Below are positions 31,536-43,684 of a stretch of DNA of 64,000 nucleotides, in pieces; the stretch's first letter is position 1, and every line of letters starts with the position of its first letter. The notes beneath the pieces were generated by a model. It worked only from the letters and a program-made list of their open reading frames with translations. It did no database searches and was not told the origin of the DNA. Location: positions 10,470,001-10,534,000 of the forward strand of contig CM060076.1 in assembly GCA_030533445.1 (NCBI GenBank), given 5' to 3'. The DNA comes from Cyprinodon diabolis (taxonomy: Eukaryota; Chordata; Actinopteri; Cyprinodontiformes; Cyprinodontidae). A program made the translations under genes and the position numbers.

Positions 31536-31774
31536 CCCTCCATCGTGCCAGCTGGAGCGCATCTCAGGGCTATCTCATTGACTCTGCTGCTCCGATGCCC
31601 TACATTTTTATCTTTTTATTTTTCTTTTAATCCCTTCCTTTTAGCCCTTCCTTTTAACCCATTTTATTGAACTTTTAAACCAATAAAAGGTTTTGGGGCT
31701 CTGCTCACAATCGCCGCAGTCTGTTTGGTTTTATGTTTTTTTTAGATGATCGCGCCTCTCGGGTGCCACATAAG

Positions 31775-33335
31775 TATTTAGCTGCCTTGAACTTTTTGAT
31801 ATTTTGACACATTTCAGGCTTCAAACATAAAGCCTTTATGTAAGGAAGTCATTTGTTAAAGAAATTCTTAAAAAGTATTGTTTGAAGTTTTCATATGTTT
31901 GTATGTAAGTAAAAATGTTTACCTGGTAACACCACATGCTGGAGAAAGATCAAGCCCTCCAAACTAAGATTGGTAGAGTTAAATGTCTAGCACAAGTCAG
32001 GGAGAGTTTCTAGCAGTGACAGCTGGAGGAGTTTTCTTCAGGGGGGGCTATGAATTCAAAATAGACATATACCAAAAACCACTTAAACTTATACTAGGTC
32101 ATCACACCGGTATATTTATATGAATGCCAAAAACAAAAGACATTATAAAAACACTTTATTAAAACAAAACATAATTGGGGTTTTAGCTCCATATAAAGCC
32201 CCTTAAAGCTCTCTATATGTGTTCAAAAATGAAAGTCTTTTCTACATCTGCTCAAATATTTGCAAGCTAAAGTGTTATGGCTAAATTAATCTAAATTCTT
32301 TAAGATGTAGTGGTTTACTGTACTTGAACTTTGAAGTGAATCCCATTAGCTTATAACACAAATGTAATTATTTTCCTACATATTCTCCAGAATAATGTAA
32401 CATACTGAATCATGTTCCCTTTATTTTCTACATCTGAATAGATCAAATATAAAGAGCATTGTGTGGTATGGTAATAAAGACGAGAAAAATTAAGCTTTAA
32501 CAAATATTAGCTCTAGTGTTTCCTTTGCATCTGGCTCTATTCCTCCTGGTTTAACCTAATCCTCCAATGGATCAGTCCAGGCCCAGCATTCCTGCTTTCT
32601 GAGGGAATTCTTTCTCCGGCTGGGCACTCCGGAATGTCCTGTGGCATTTTATCTGATGGGCTTTAAAAGTACTGCTGCATGGTTAACTTACCTAACCTGC
32701 CCTTGTTCCTGGGACAGTCCGTACCACTGCAAGGACTCAGACTGTCTGAGGCCTTTGACTCAAACCCTACTTAATGCTCTTTGAATCTTTATCCCAGCTT
32801 TCATACGGCCAGTTCTTTACCAACTTTTATGTTTGAAAACATACACGATTACTTTCTAATTTTGAGAAAAACAGAATTAGAATGTTCTACTTTTATTATA
32901 CAACATTAGACCAAGTATTAATTCTGATATAAAGGGCTGGGCCCATCGCTATTAAACACTGAATAGCACAAACACAATCGAATGAACTAATTGTTGTAAA
33001 AAAAGGCCATCTTTTGGAGTGGGTGGGTTCCTAGTTTATGTGTGACTAAAAGTCTTAAGAAAAGTAGCCACATTTTGCACTGCCCAGTCCAAATTTAGAG
33101 AAAAACAAATGAATAAAAAAAAAATGAATTCGGTATAACTTCATGGCTTTCAAGTTAATAACATTTTGTTCATAAAAAAACAAAAAAATTCTTGACCAAT
33201 TATTTATATAAATAAAACCATATAGTCATATTAATACTTAATCTTAATATAAAAAGTTAAAGGAGACATGATTAATAATGACAAGTTTTTCAGATCAGAA
33301 CAACTTAGCAGATTATCCTCTCTAGAGAGACAAGG
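31775..33335. other. 1.6 kb spacer, nothing recognised
   Basis: AT-rich sequence without recognised repeat termini or coding segments. Confidence 0.3.
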
Positions 33336-33339
33336 ACTC

Positions 33340-33974
33340 AGGCCCTGTCCACACGAAGTCAAAACGAACATGAAACGCTAATATTTTCCAGAACGTTTGT
33401 CTTAAAGACGGAGACGTAAAATAAATGTGATCGACCACATGAATGCATGAAAACACTGCAAAATGTATGCCAGGCCTGTAAGTGGCGCTGTGGTGCCAAA
33501 GCAAAAATAGGCGACGAAATGTTGGGCATGCGCACTAATATTTATACATGGTTGCCCTGCGGGTCCATTTTCGTGGTTCAGTCAAATTCAGGTGCTGAAC
33601 TATGTCGTCGATATTGCTCTGTTCTTCCTGGAGATATTCCAGAAGAAGAAGATTCTGTTGTAAGCCCGACAGCAGGGTGAGTAGCATGACCAGCAACCAT
33701 TCAACACAGTACGGCGCCATTGTTGTTGTGATACTGTGTCGCGCATGCGTGTTTAGAGGCGACGCTATGATGCATGCGTGTAAAAAAAAAAATGCGGTCA
33801 GAGCTTAAAGATGGAATCGCGAAAACGGCGTTTCAAAATCTTCCCACTCTGAAGGCTTAATAAAAAAAAGATTGTTTACAGACCCCGAAACACCGGCTTC
33901 GTATGGATGAGAGGCTGGTTTGGTGAAAAATTTGTGAATTTAGGCCAGGGTTTCACTTCGTGTGGACGGGGCCT
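33340..33974. mobile_element. hAT-like MITE with 21-bp inverted ends
   Basis: The left end AGGCCCTGTCCACACGAAGT and the right end, reverse-complemented AGGCCCCGTCCACACGAAGT, differ at one position. The element is 635 bp, CpG-bearing, with catgcgc words inside. The flanking octamers (aaggactc / aagatgac) are only partly alike, so the 8-bp duplication expected for hAT has decayed or the boundary is off by a base. The internal frames of 60-77 codons are not genes. Confidence 0.65.
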
Positions 33975-33979
33975 AAGAT

Positions 33980-34530
33980 GACCACAATGGCTAGAGTAAA
34001 TATCGCATACTGTTAAAGGATGTTGAAGCTTCTTAGGTAGACTATTTGTAGTCCACATCATTTTGTATTTTGGCCTCGAGTGGCAGTATCATTAGAAAAC
34101 TCTGTAATTCCCTTTAAAAGATTTTCTGTTTTACTGTTTCTCTCCTAAATGAAGCCATTTAGAAAGCTATAGTGCATTATCTTTATACTTTGCTGTCACA
34201 TAGAAAGCAGTCTTGAATCATTGCTTCTGTGTTATTTTTTGTGTTTATGCTCTGTCTTCTGAAATCCAGAGCTGGGTGTAACTGACAGCTTTTCACATTT
34301 TTACCTGGTTTGGTGTTTCTCTCAATCAATATTCTCAGGACCAGTTGTAAGACAGACAAATGCAGAAGCTTCTCTGTACCTACAGTCATCAATATCTACA
34401 ACTTGTTGAAGAAACCCCAATAATGTGAACTGCAATAATGTTTGATTTCCCAGCTTCACAAGCTAAAAAAATTCTAAAAAATAGCTTCTAACATAAACTT
34501 GCACTTATGTAAAGTCAGAATTAGATTAAA
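33980..34530. other. Spacer, nothing recognised
   Basis: AT-rich spacer with an A-run at its right edge (34528-34535) that may have been the LTR insertion site. Confidence 0.3.
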
Positions 34531-34535
34531 AAAAA

Positions 34536-35083
34536 TCATAATCCCTGCCCTGATGGCTGATCTAATTGATCATTTCACTTACCTGCCTAAATCTCCCTGG
34601 TTGCTAATTAATTTGCATTTGGACTCATGCAACCCTGGATCTGTCTTTTCCTGTTCTGTTCAGAACCCCTAACCAGGCTGCGGACTCCTGGGTCTCAGAA
34701 CTGTCCTGTTCTAAACTGTTCCCCTGATCTGGCTTGGATTCCTGCCTGTTCACTGGGGCTGCTGCATTGGGGGCCCTATGGGCAGCTCTCGCTGCATCTC
34801 GCTGCATCTCTGCATCTCGATTCTACCTCCCTCAAGAGATTGGACTGAACTGTTAAACCAGGTAAGTGACTCACATGGATAATCATCTTCTGCACATTAT
34901 TGTTGTCACTTACCTGTGTTTCTCTCCCTAAACCAGAGCGCCTGTAAAGGGTGGTGCCCCGCCTCCCCCCATAGCCGTTGCAGATCCACAGCTTTGCTCT
35001 GTGTGTTTTGTTTATAAAGTTTTTGATACTTCCCACTGTCTGTCTTGCCTGAATACTGGGTCCTACATTCTAACCCCATGACA
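34536..35083 (+). mobile_element. Solo-LTR-like sequence, plus strand
   Basis: Opens with TCATAATCCCTGCCCTGATGG, closely resembling the start of the minus-strand LTR at 2978 (TGTCATAATCCTGGCGCTGATGG) but missing its first TG. It ends with cccatgaca, the same ending as the LTRs at 38.4, 46.4 and 53.5 kb. The flanks are A-runs, so a target duplication cannot be judged. A short 11-12-base tandem (ctcgctgcatct) lies at 34787-34820. Confidence 0.6.
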
Positions 35084-35084
35084 A

Positions 35085-37774
35085 AAAGGTCTAAAACAGG
35101 AGTAGTTGAGACAGAAATTAGGCAATATTTATCTAGCAGCCATTGATAATACAGAAGATGGTAAGGGTTGTAAAAAACTGATCTCCAAATTACACTCTTA
35201 GACACTGAAGATATTTGGTGTCACTGTCACTGTACAATTGGGTGGTCACAAAGGTTTTACTCAAGTCGCCACTGACTTGCTGTAACAACTATAAGGTACT
35301 CGTTTTGGAAGCATGTAAAGAAGTCTTCTAAAGACAATTGTGAATTTAACTGAAACAGTTGGCTTTGAGTTGAGTCTGTTGTGAAAGAGAGAATGGGTAT
35401 GTGGTAAAGCCCCTCATAGCCACTACAGTAAGTATGGCGGATTACTGTAATAATGCACTTTTGTTTTTCTTTTAAATGCTTTAGGAACCTTCCTAGAGAA
35501 AAAAATGAAAACAAATCAAACAAATCAAACATGATAATATGGTGGTTTCTGTCAGATAACTTTACATTATGATCTTCACGAAATTATTGATAACTTTAAA
35601 AACATAATTAAATTCAACCTATGTTATATTCTTTTGAAATAAAAAAAAAACACTTATGTACTTGGGTGTTAGAAGTATACCATTTTCTAATGTGAAAGTT
35701 GTGTTTACCTTTTTTATAAATAGCAGCGTTTTGTTGAAATGTGTTTGCTGTATATCCACACAATCTATTGCAGAAGAATTTGTTTCTGAATACTTATTTT
35801 CATTTTTATTGTTATGTCAATAAATACCACAAAATATTGCATGAAACTTAAGTTGATATTCCCCTTCTCTACAACTAACTGAGATTGGCATTTTACAATT
35901 ATATGAGGAATTTTACGATGAAACAGAACAGTTGGGAATGTATCCAAACTGAGCCATACCAAATGCCCCAGGCTTTGGACGGTTAGTTGAGTAGTAAAAA
36001 TTATAAAATTTTGTCTATTTTTCCTTTCTTGTCATCTAGGTATATTATTAAATGACAGGAGTGGAGGTACTGGTCTTATCAAAGGAAACAATCTAGTAGG
36101 TGCGAAGTAAATTCACACAAAATGCGTAGTAAGTCCTTAAATGTACTTCATCTTATTAAGTATAAATAAGAACGTGCATAAGGGACCGGTAGATTCCCAT
36201 GACAAATGTATTCCTTAATAGTTTGAATCGGATAATATAGACATAAATATGATTGTTTGGATTTATGGGAACCATTCAGGTAAGTACCATTTCTCTTTAG
36301 CAGTGACGTAACACTGGCTTTAGAAACTAGAGTAAACTAAGTTTCTGAGGCAAGAAACGCACTCTGAGGGATGAACTCTTTCTGACAAAGCCTCCTATTT
36401 TGCAGAGACTAAAAGAAACAACCCTCAAGGAAAAATGACCCAGGATTTTCACATTAACATTTGTAACACACTGAACTTTACAATTGGATGTAAACATCTA
36501 TGTATTTGCCTCTCGTTTTCATGCCTTGGCATTGTATAGCACCACCTTAAATTGAGAGACCGTTAGTGTCTGGTGTTGGTACACGGTGGCATATTTTTCT
36601 CGGTGGTAAAAACATTCCAGTCAAGGGCGAAGCCAGGCAGAAGATTAAGAATGAAGAAATATCAAAGGGTGCAGGGCTTTGAGGAGGTATGAATGGTTAA
36701 AAGGTGGAAAGTGCAGTTTGCAGTGTATATAAGGGTTTGCAAAGTAGGAGTGCATGGATACAGGGCAGTATGCCAGGAAAGGCAGACCGCGAGTGCTCCC
36801 TTTGCAAACAGATAGCTGTGTGTTCGGCAAAGCAGCAACAGGGGCCCCCATGTGCCCATGAAAGCTGCTTCATAAATTGGTAAACTGAGAAGGCTGGCTG
36901 CTGGTTGCTTTTCCCCCTAAGCGCTTATTTTTTCTTCCCACTACATCAATGACAATATGGGCAGAGGGCAAATGTGATGCAGACAGACATTTCTTTATGA
37001 AGTTGATGCACACCTGCAGGAGGAGACAGACTATCCATTAGTAAAGGCAGTGAGAGGAAAGTGGGGTCTGCATCCTGAAAAATTTTAACTTTAGTCTCTC
37101 AAATGCAGCATGCAGTCAGATCAAATGTTGAGTGTGTTCATGCTGCTTTGTATTTCACTATGGCATTGAAATCAGGAACTCTTAAGGAAATTAAGAAACT
37201 CTTTATTATAGAGAGATTTAGCTACAAGTTGTGCTAGTGCGTTTGTTCAGCTGACATCATGCTGAGGTGTCCTGGGAATGAACATGTACTACAATTTAGT
37301 CAGGGATTATTTAATTTTATATGAATGTTTAGTGCTTCTGAGTAGCGCGGATACAAAATCCACCAATTTACCAGGTACTCCAAAATTTTAACAATGTGGA
37401 CTTATAACCACCTTCACATTTTAAAGCTACTGTAATTCTAGCTTAACCTTTTACTATAACATAAGTAACTTTGATTCATGTTAAACAGTTGCAATGTTAA
37501 GCTCTGTATTTAATTGCTCATAGATTACTCATATGATTCTCTCTTTGCACCCCTAACTCTTCCCTTGATTGGGTCTAAAATGAAGTTTTAAGGTTCATAA
37601 ATACCTTAAAGCCAGACCTATCAATGTGTCTTTTATTAAAATCTTAAAAGGTCTGTTTTAGCAGAATACATCAGTGCATTTCAATTTAGAACATTCTTTT
37701 TTTTTCACATTACATAGATTAATATCCCACAAACTGAAGCTTGCAAGTCTTTATTTCTGCTTACAGTTAATGAA
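35085..37774. other. 2.7 kb spacer, nothing recognised
   Basis: The longest stretch without recognised repeats so far. Open frames reach only 91 codons and lack motifs. It could contain regulatory DNA, but nothing in the sequence alone shows it. Confidence 0.3.
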
Positions 37775-37779
37775 CACAT

Positions 37780-38408
37780 TGTTAGGAATCCAGTTTGTGT
37801 GGGTTGTGTTTTTGTGTTTTCCCCCTCCACCACCAGGTGGCGCCCTGTTCTCGTTGGTCCCCCCACACACCTGTAGCTGGTTGGCGCATTACTGAGGACT
37901 TCTTAAGCAGTGGACTGTCACTACTTTGATGCCAGAGTGTTTGCCAGTTTGGGGTACTCTAGCCAAGCTGAGTTTTGCTGAGTCTAACTTAGTCTTTGTT
38001 TCTCTGAGTTCTAACCTTGTTTTTGTCCTTTGCCTTTCGGCAGGAAGTCATCCTGCATACTGGATTTTTTGGCCTTCTCCCCACTGGAAGGATTTTTTTG
38101 AGCTTCACACTGAGCAGGGGATTTATGTCCACACGTACCGTTCAGGTACCCCTGGAAATCTAAGTGGCAGTCCGCTCCATTGCTCTTTAGGAACCAACCT
38201 AACCAAAACCTCTCCGCCCTCCAACGAGCCCCTCTATCTCTGGGAAAACCCACACCGACTGGATTCTGGGAAAAAAAAAACTATCCCCGCAAACATGAGT
38301 CTTGTTTATCTCTGTTTTTGCAAAACGTCATTCAAAGTTCCCAAGGACCCTGAATTAACCTCGGTGAATTTCCCTTCTCACTTCCAGTTCACCAGCTCTC
38401 TCATGACA
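37780..38408 (+). mobile_element. Solo LTR, 629 bp, TSD CACAT
   Basis: Begins TGTTAGGAATCCAG and ends CTCTCATGACA; flanked by cacat at 37775-37779 and cacat at 38409-38413. It shares the phrase gccagagtgtttgccagt with the LTR at 52.9 kb, so the two are related. The 166-codon frame starting at 37926 is an LTR frame without protein motifs. Confidence 0.82.
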
Positions 38409-38414
38409 CACATA

Positions 38415-38800
38415 ACATTTACATAGGTTTTTGAAGGAGGTTTGTCCTGTTTTAACCTCAGACATTACGTGATATGAAATTAACCATCATAGTATGATTG
38501 AAAGAGCTGTTTAAGGCTCTGCAAAAGAAGACTGCAGCAGATTATCTATCTGGTAAGGTATTTAAAGACGTCCCAAAAGAGTTTGAAATCTGTCATTCCA
38601 CTACAAAGAAAAGTCCTTAAGCTGCCAAAATGTCCAATGCTAACTTTCAAAGCAAATCATTTGTGAGTTAGAAAGCAAAATAATAGAATTTCTTATCAAA
38701 AGCCCTAAAAACCTCATCTGCTCAGTGGGTTCTTGCTAACTTTATGAAATTGCATGATTGTACAATGAGAAAGAGGCTGCACAGGTTTAACTTCATTGGA
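38415..38800. other. Spacer, nothing recognised
   Basis: AT-rich, no features. Confidence 0.3.
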
Positions 38801-39040
38801 AGGTAATTCCAAAAAACTTGAAAAACAATTCGCTGGACTTTGTTTCCGAGTTTTAAGACATTCCGCTTCCCATCCAGGAAGCTTTTGCAGTTTAAATAAA
38901 AATTAATTTTGAATTGAAAAAGCTTCCTGGATGGGAAGCAAAACGTCTTCAAACTTGTAAACGAAGTCCAGTGGATTTTTTTTTTCACTTTGTTGGAATG
39001 GCTATGACATGGATGATTGAGAATCTTCACCAGCATACTT
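38800..39040. repeat. Palindromic pair of Penelope-type terminal repeats
   Basis: A minus-oriented arm (about 38806-38893, containing cgctggactttgtttccgag and cttcccatccaggaagctt) faces a plus-oriented arm (about 38914-39025, aagcttcctggatgggaagc, aaaacgtcttcaaacttg, gaagtccagtgg). Between them lie about 20 AT-rich bases. The sequence is a diverged relative of the 24.2/27.1 kb repeat. No reverse transcriptase is attached, so this is a terminal-repeat-only remnant. Confidence 0.75.
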
Positions 39041-39297
39041 TGGGAGGTGTATAAGGAAGATATAAGCTCTAAATAAAACAGTAATGGCTGATTTAAAATG
39101 TGCAAGACAAAAACCCAGGAGTTTTCCAATAATTCCCAAGAAGTAGCCTAACATATTATTTGGCCAACAGAACAGTTTACATGTTTAACGTAAACCATTT
39201 ACAGCACTCCAGGTAAATAAATTCATTGCAACTGTCTCGTTTACCCTCAGGAAGGACTATATATATAATCAGTAGAGCTTGTTTGAAATGGTTTGAT

Positions 39298-39380
39298 TTA
39301 TATTCCTGCGGTGGACAGGCGACCTGTCGTAGGTCCGCTTTGGATAAGCGTGAAAAATGGATGAATGAATGAAACAAAAA
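39298..39380 (+). mobile_element. SINE-tail-like fragment
   Basis: gtggacaggcgacctgtcg... followed by ggataagcg and a (gaat)n tail (atgaatgaatga) resembles the 3' part of a very common fish SINE-like repeat. It is short and degenerate. The surrounding bases, 39040-39297 and 39381-39555, hold nothing recognised. Confidence 0.45.
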
Positions 39381-39559
39381 ACAGCATATTACCATGTAAA
39401 TCTTTAATTCCCCCCAAATACAGCCTTGTTTAATCATAACAGGATTAGCACCTTTAAGTGGTTATGTAGAAAGCTGATAATTTTGTTTAGATTTCTGAAA
39501 CAAGTGAGCTGAACCAATAAATGTGTCATTTCATAATATGAAGCTGTAAATACACCCAA

Positions 39560-40545
39560 TAAGAAATATAAACGCAACACCTATGGTTTTGCTCCTATTT
39601 TTATGAGATGAACTGAAATATCTAAAACCTTTTTGACTTAGACAATATCACAATTTCCCTCAAATATTGTTCACAAACCAGCCTAGATCTGTGAAAGTAA
39701 GCACTTCTCATTTGCTGAGATAATCCATCCCACCTCAAGGGCACACCTGTGGGATGCTGCAATCAGCATCAAGATGCTGATTAGACATCATGATTAGTGC
39801 ACAGGTGTGCCTTAGACTGCCCACAATAAAAGGCCACTCTGAAAGGTACAGTTTTGTTTTATTAGGGGGATTCAGAAAACCTGGTGTGACCACAATTTGC
39901 CTCATGTGGGGCAACAAGTCTCCTTCAAATAGAGTTGATCGAATGTCTATTGTGGTCTGTAGTATGTTGGTCCACTCCTCTTCAATTGGTGTTTGAAGCT
40001 GCTGTATATCGGAAGGAACTGGTACATGGTGTCATACTGTATACACTGATCCAGAGCATCTCAAACATGCTCAGGGGGTGACATGTCTGGTAAGAATGCC
40101 AGCATGCAAGAACTGGGAGGTTTTCATCTCCCAAGAATTGTGTACAGATCCTTGCACCATTGGGTCGTGCATTATCCAGTTGCAACATCAAGTGATGATC
40201 TTGGATGTATGGCACAAAAATGGGCCTCAGGTTCTCGTCATGGTATCTCTATGCATTCAAGATTGCATCAATAGAATGCATCCATAAGAAACGCCTGCCC
40301 ACAACATCACCCTACCGCCACCATGAACCACTCGGTCCCCAACATTGACATCAGAAAGCACCCACACGATGCCACACACTCTGTCTTCCATCCGTCTTAA
40401 CAGTGTAAACTGGGATTCATCCATGAAGAGAACACCTCTCGTATGTACCAGACGCTAGCAAACATGAGCATTTGACCAATCAAGTTGTCTGCGATGACAA
40501 ACTGGAGTCAGGTGGTGATCCCGATGTAAACCAATGTAAACCAAC
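39560..40545 (-). mobile_element. Degenerate Tc1-like transposon, truncated
   Basis: The plus-strand left end (agaaatataaacgcaacacc...) looks like a Tc1 terminal region of a family different from the copies at 9.6 and 15.5 kb. The remaining sequence is minus-strand transposase relic. Only about 1 kb of the usual 1.6 kb remains and no matching right inverted repeat was found. Confidence 0.7.
39735..40440 (-). pseudogene. Tc1-like transposase relic
   Basis: Minus-strand translation gives MDESQFTLLRRMEDRVCGIVWV near 40360-40425 and IQDHHLMLQLDNARPNGARICTQFLGDENLPVLA near 40110-40215, then ...EEWTNILQT towards 39960. These match the first and second catalytic blocks and the C-terminus of a Tc1 family. 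Frame changes and stops split it, and the third catalytic block (PIE.W) is eroded to MFEMLW. It is unrelated in detail to the intact transposase at 15.8 kb. Confidence 0.72.
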
Positions 40546-40549
40546 TGCA

Positions 40550-41815
40550 AAAACAAAAAATGTAACAGTGAATGTAAAGTTGTGAGCTAATGCAAAGCAC
40601 AAGTCTTGATCTCATTAAGATACTGTGGTTGACTTGTAAGACACTGTAAATGCTAAGGACTCCTACATTATTTCAACACCAAATTTATAGAAGGGAACAA
40701 AGTTTTAAAGGGTAATACTGTAATAGACTGTTAGAAAGGTGCAGTAACCAACTTACTGAAATCATTTGTGCTAATAGGGGAAAGACTTAATATTATACTA
40801 TTTTGAGACTACGGATATAAATTACATTTTTTGTTATATTACTGAATATCAGACCTTGAAATCACAGTACGAGCAGCAAGATCAATCTACCAATCTACTG
40901 AATATCTCACATAACAGTTGGGGGCTTCATGTCTAACGTCAGTAAAACTGTCTGCCAACAGTATATCACAGCTTATTTTTTTAAAGTGGCGACACTTTAA
41001 ATTTATCACACAGAAGGAGACAGATTGAACTGCTCTGCCGAACTCTCTTCACTTCAGAATCATTCCCAGGAGCTCAATATATCTTCTTCCAACTATCTAG
41101 CAACATCGCAAATGTGTGAGGTCATGTTTTCTGTTTTCTAATTTATGTCCATGTCATACTTAAACTGAATATGTCTTCTTTATTTTGTCACCCTTGGGTT
41201 TATCCCCCTTTTAAAGATTGGTATGACCCCCTTAGTCTGCCGTGTTTAAAAGATAAAATTCTTCCACAACCCCATAACTGTGGAAACTTTAAAGGATAGT
41301 TAATCAGTATCATGGGTTCATCAACTGTGTATTAAGTTGGAAGAAGCAAATGCTCTGGAATAGACTTTGCAGTTGTAATAGAACGTGGTGGGCATTACGA
41401 TCAACAAATATGCAAAATTTTTCCCAAACTGTCACAAAATACGAAAATTACAAAAGATGAAAAATCAAAGATGGTCCAAAAATTACGAAAGATGATTCCA
41501 CGTCTTACTTCTTTGAGTTATGGTTTATAATATAATACCAACACATTCATTTTAAAGCTCAAATTAGAACCATAACTTTTGGTATTTCAACACATGCAGA
41601 TCATTTCATGTCAAAACAGGACATGTCATTGAACCACTTTTAGAACTCACTGCAAAGAGATAGCAATAAACTCTAAATAGAATTGGAGAAATATTCTGGT
41701 GATTCCTTTGAGCGTCTTCTATCTTATTTTTCATTAATGCTGCAGAAGATGGCTGACTGAAATAAAAACATCATTACGTTTGCTTTTTTTTAAAATCTAG
41801 TCTACTTTTTACAAA
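40550..41815. other. 1.3 kb spacer, nothing recognised
   Basis: AT-rich, no credible frame or repeat boundary. Confidence 0.3.
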
Positions 41816-41819
41816 GTTA

Positions 41820-42272
41820 TGTTTTCTTTTGAGTATTCAGTTTTACTTTGCTCCATGTTTTCTAGTTTTAGTGGTTTAATTATAATTTTGTTGTGTTTTC
41901 TGGTTATTTTTCAGGTTTTTATTTATTGCCCTCTGCTGCCCTCTTGTGTTCTCCTTTTTCCCTAGCTCCTTTCCTGTCTGCTCTGTTCACACCTGCTCCC
42001 AATCTGCTCGTTAGTCCTCTCCTTGTTCTGTCTCCCATAAATACACTCTTTGTGTGGTTCCTCGTCTAACTTCGACCTACACCATCTTACTGTGTCTTAC
42101 CTCATCATGATTGTTTTCTCCTGATGTCCCCATGGTTTGTTTGACTTTTTTCTTGTTGGATTTTTTGATTCCTGCCTCAGTTGTTTGTTTATCGCTTATT
42201 AAATCTACAAAAACTCCCCTTTGCCTCCCTGCCTCTTCATTTGGGTCCTCAAACCTCAACCTAATCCTGACA
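41820..42272 (+). mobile_element. LTR-like fragment, 5' boundary unclear
   Basis: Ends cctaatcctgaca like the LTRs in this window, with a TATA-like cataaataca near 42037 and a C/T-rich body rich in tctcc words. I could not find a left TG start with a matching duplication of the right flank (gtttc), so it is probably truncated or diverged. Confidence 0.45.
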
Positions 42273-42639
42273 GTTTCCAAATATTAACCCAAATAATTCA
42301 CAATGAAATGGACTAAATTTGATATTCAGTCATTGAATAATATTAGCTTTCATAAAAATAGTCCTGAATAACACCCTTTACCAATTTTAAGGTTTCAAAA
42401 TCCATTTTTGGAAACTATGTCATGACCTCCCCATTAGAAGGTTTTAGTCAAACAGAGAGATATGATGGGTGATGGTGACAACTAAACTAAAACTTATTAT
42501 TTGAAGAGTTACAAGAAGGAAGGACAGGTAAAAACTGTACAAAACTGCAATGGAAATCTATTCATTCCACCACTCCTTCTAACATCTACACATCTGGCTC
42601 AAAAATAAATGAGAATAAAGCCAAAGTAAGCCAAATTTA

Positions 42640-43120
42640 CTGTTTGCAATGTAAGTAAAACATGTGGGATATTTGGCAGGGTGTGCAATAGTCAGACCCA
42701 AACATTTGTTCTGTTCTACATGCAAAACGGTGAGTGGGGCAGAATACCAACACCACACAGCACAGTGAAAATAAACGGCAAGAATGGCAGTGGCAGCATC
42801 ATGCTGTGGGGATGCATTTTTGCACCGCACTCAATAAAGCTGATCAGATCAACCAACCAGCAACACTAGAACAGTTTGGTAAAGCATGTTTGTGTGCTTA
42901 AAACGCTCAGTCAAAGCTCAGACCTTCACTCTGTAAAAAATCCGTAGAAAGACCCCGAAAATGGCTGTTCATAGACAGTCACCTCTCAACCTGATGTAGC
43001 TTTTTACAGTTTGAAAATAGAAATGAAGGGAAAAAGGTACTGTAGATCTACACATTTACTGTCTGAGACCTCCCACAGATTTCAATACAGATTCAACACT
43101 TAAACATGTTCTGATCTGGT
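42640..43120 (+). mobile_element. Possible Tc1-family transposase fragment
   Basis: Plus-strand VKINGKNGSGSIMLWGCIF near 42764-42820 resembles the G.GSIMLWG block between the first and second catalytic residues of Tc1 transposases. Flanking sequence is too eroded to define ends. A relic at best. Confidence 0.4.
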
Positions 43121-43138
43121 TGTGGGTGAGATGAGGAT

Positions 43139-43684
43139 ATGTTTGAAACGTTTCAGGCACAAAGTTCACAAAGAAGGGTTTTCATGTCCAAACTTGAGCT
43201 CTGGACCTACAGCGCATATGATGTGCTGGGGTTTTGGCTGCTGGATGGTCCTACAGGAACTGCAGCTGAATGTGGGCACAGATCTGATGCCGTGAAGCCA
43301 AAAAGACCTGAATACAGGAAGGTTGTGTTTAATATTCGCTGCAGAAACAGAAAAAAAATGTGTGGAATTGAAGAAGGAAATGGCACTGATTTATGCTCTA
43401 CAAGCAAGTGTGGGAAAAAGAACGGAAGATTTATTGAGTGTAAAGCCAAACACACTTGGGTTGGCAAATGCAGAAGAAAACTGTTCTTGAAAAACAGTAA
43501 ATTTAATGTATCTCCCTTAATCCGGTATTTATGGTTCTTTCATAGGCGTTTTTTTATTTTCATCCTGACATCAGGCCCTGCAACTTGCATAAATTTATCT
43601 GATTTTCACACAAACATTTTAATGCAGTGGTTTGTGTTTATCGAAAACAATTGGTCTGACATTAGTTTGTCTATGAACACATAA
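43139..43684 (+). other. Unrecognised 181-codon open frame
   Basis: The longest frame in the window not explained by a recognised element. Residues about 75-110 hold several cysteines (RCRNRKKMCGIEEGN...LCSTSKCGKKNGRFIECKAKHTWVGKC), followed by a hydrophobic stretch around 130-150. I recognise no domain. No promoter, splice signal or poly(A) site stands out. It may be chance, an exon-like remnant or part of an unrecognised repeat. Confidence 0.2.

Larger units (their letters stand above)
30426..31770 (+). mobile_element. Solo LTR, 1345 bp, with GC-rich minisatellites; TSD TAAG
   Basis: Begins TGTGGTAATG and ends GGTGCCACA (TGTGG/CCACA ends), flanked by taag at 30422-30425 and taag at 31771-31774. 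A TATA-like gataaaaagg lies at about 30637-30646 and AATAAA at 31682-31687, as expected for an LTR promoter and poly(A) site. The centre is unusually GC- and CpG-rich and holds two tandem arrays. There is no internal retroviral region, so it is a solo LTR. The 4-bp duplication length matches the full gypsy element at 3.5 kb, but the sequence is a different family. The 147- and 164-codon plus-strand frames and the 202-codon minus-strand frame arise from this composition. Confidence 0.82.

Noticed and set aside
30954..31670. Overlapping 130-202-codon frames on both strands at 30.9-31.7 kb
   Set aside because: They arise from the GC-rich tandem repeats (75-base period divisible by three) inside a solo LTR; the translated repeats show no domain.
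37926..38426. 166-codon open frame as a host gene
   Set aside because: It lies almost entirely within a solo LTR bounded by an exact target duplication and shows no domain.
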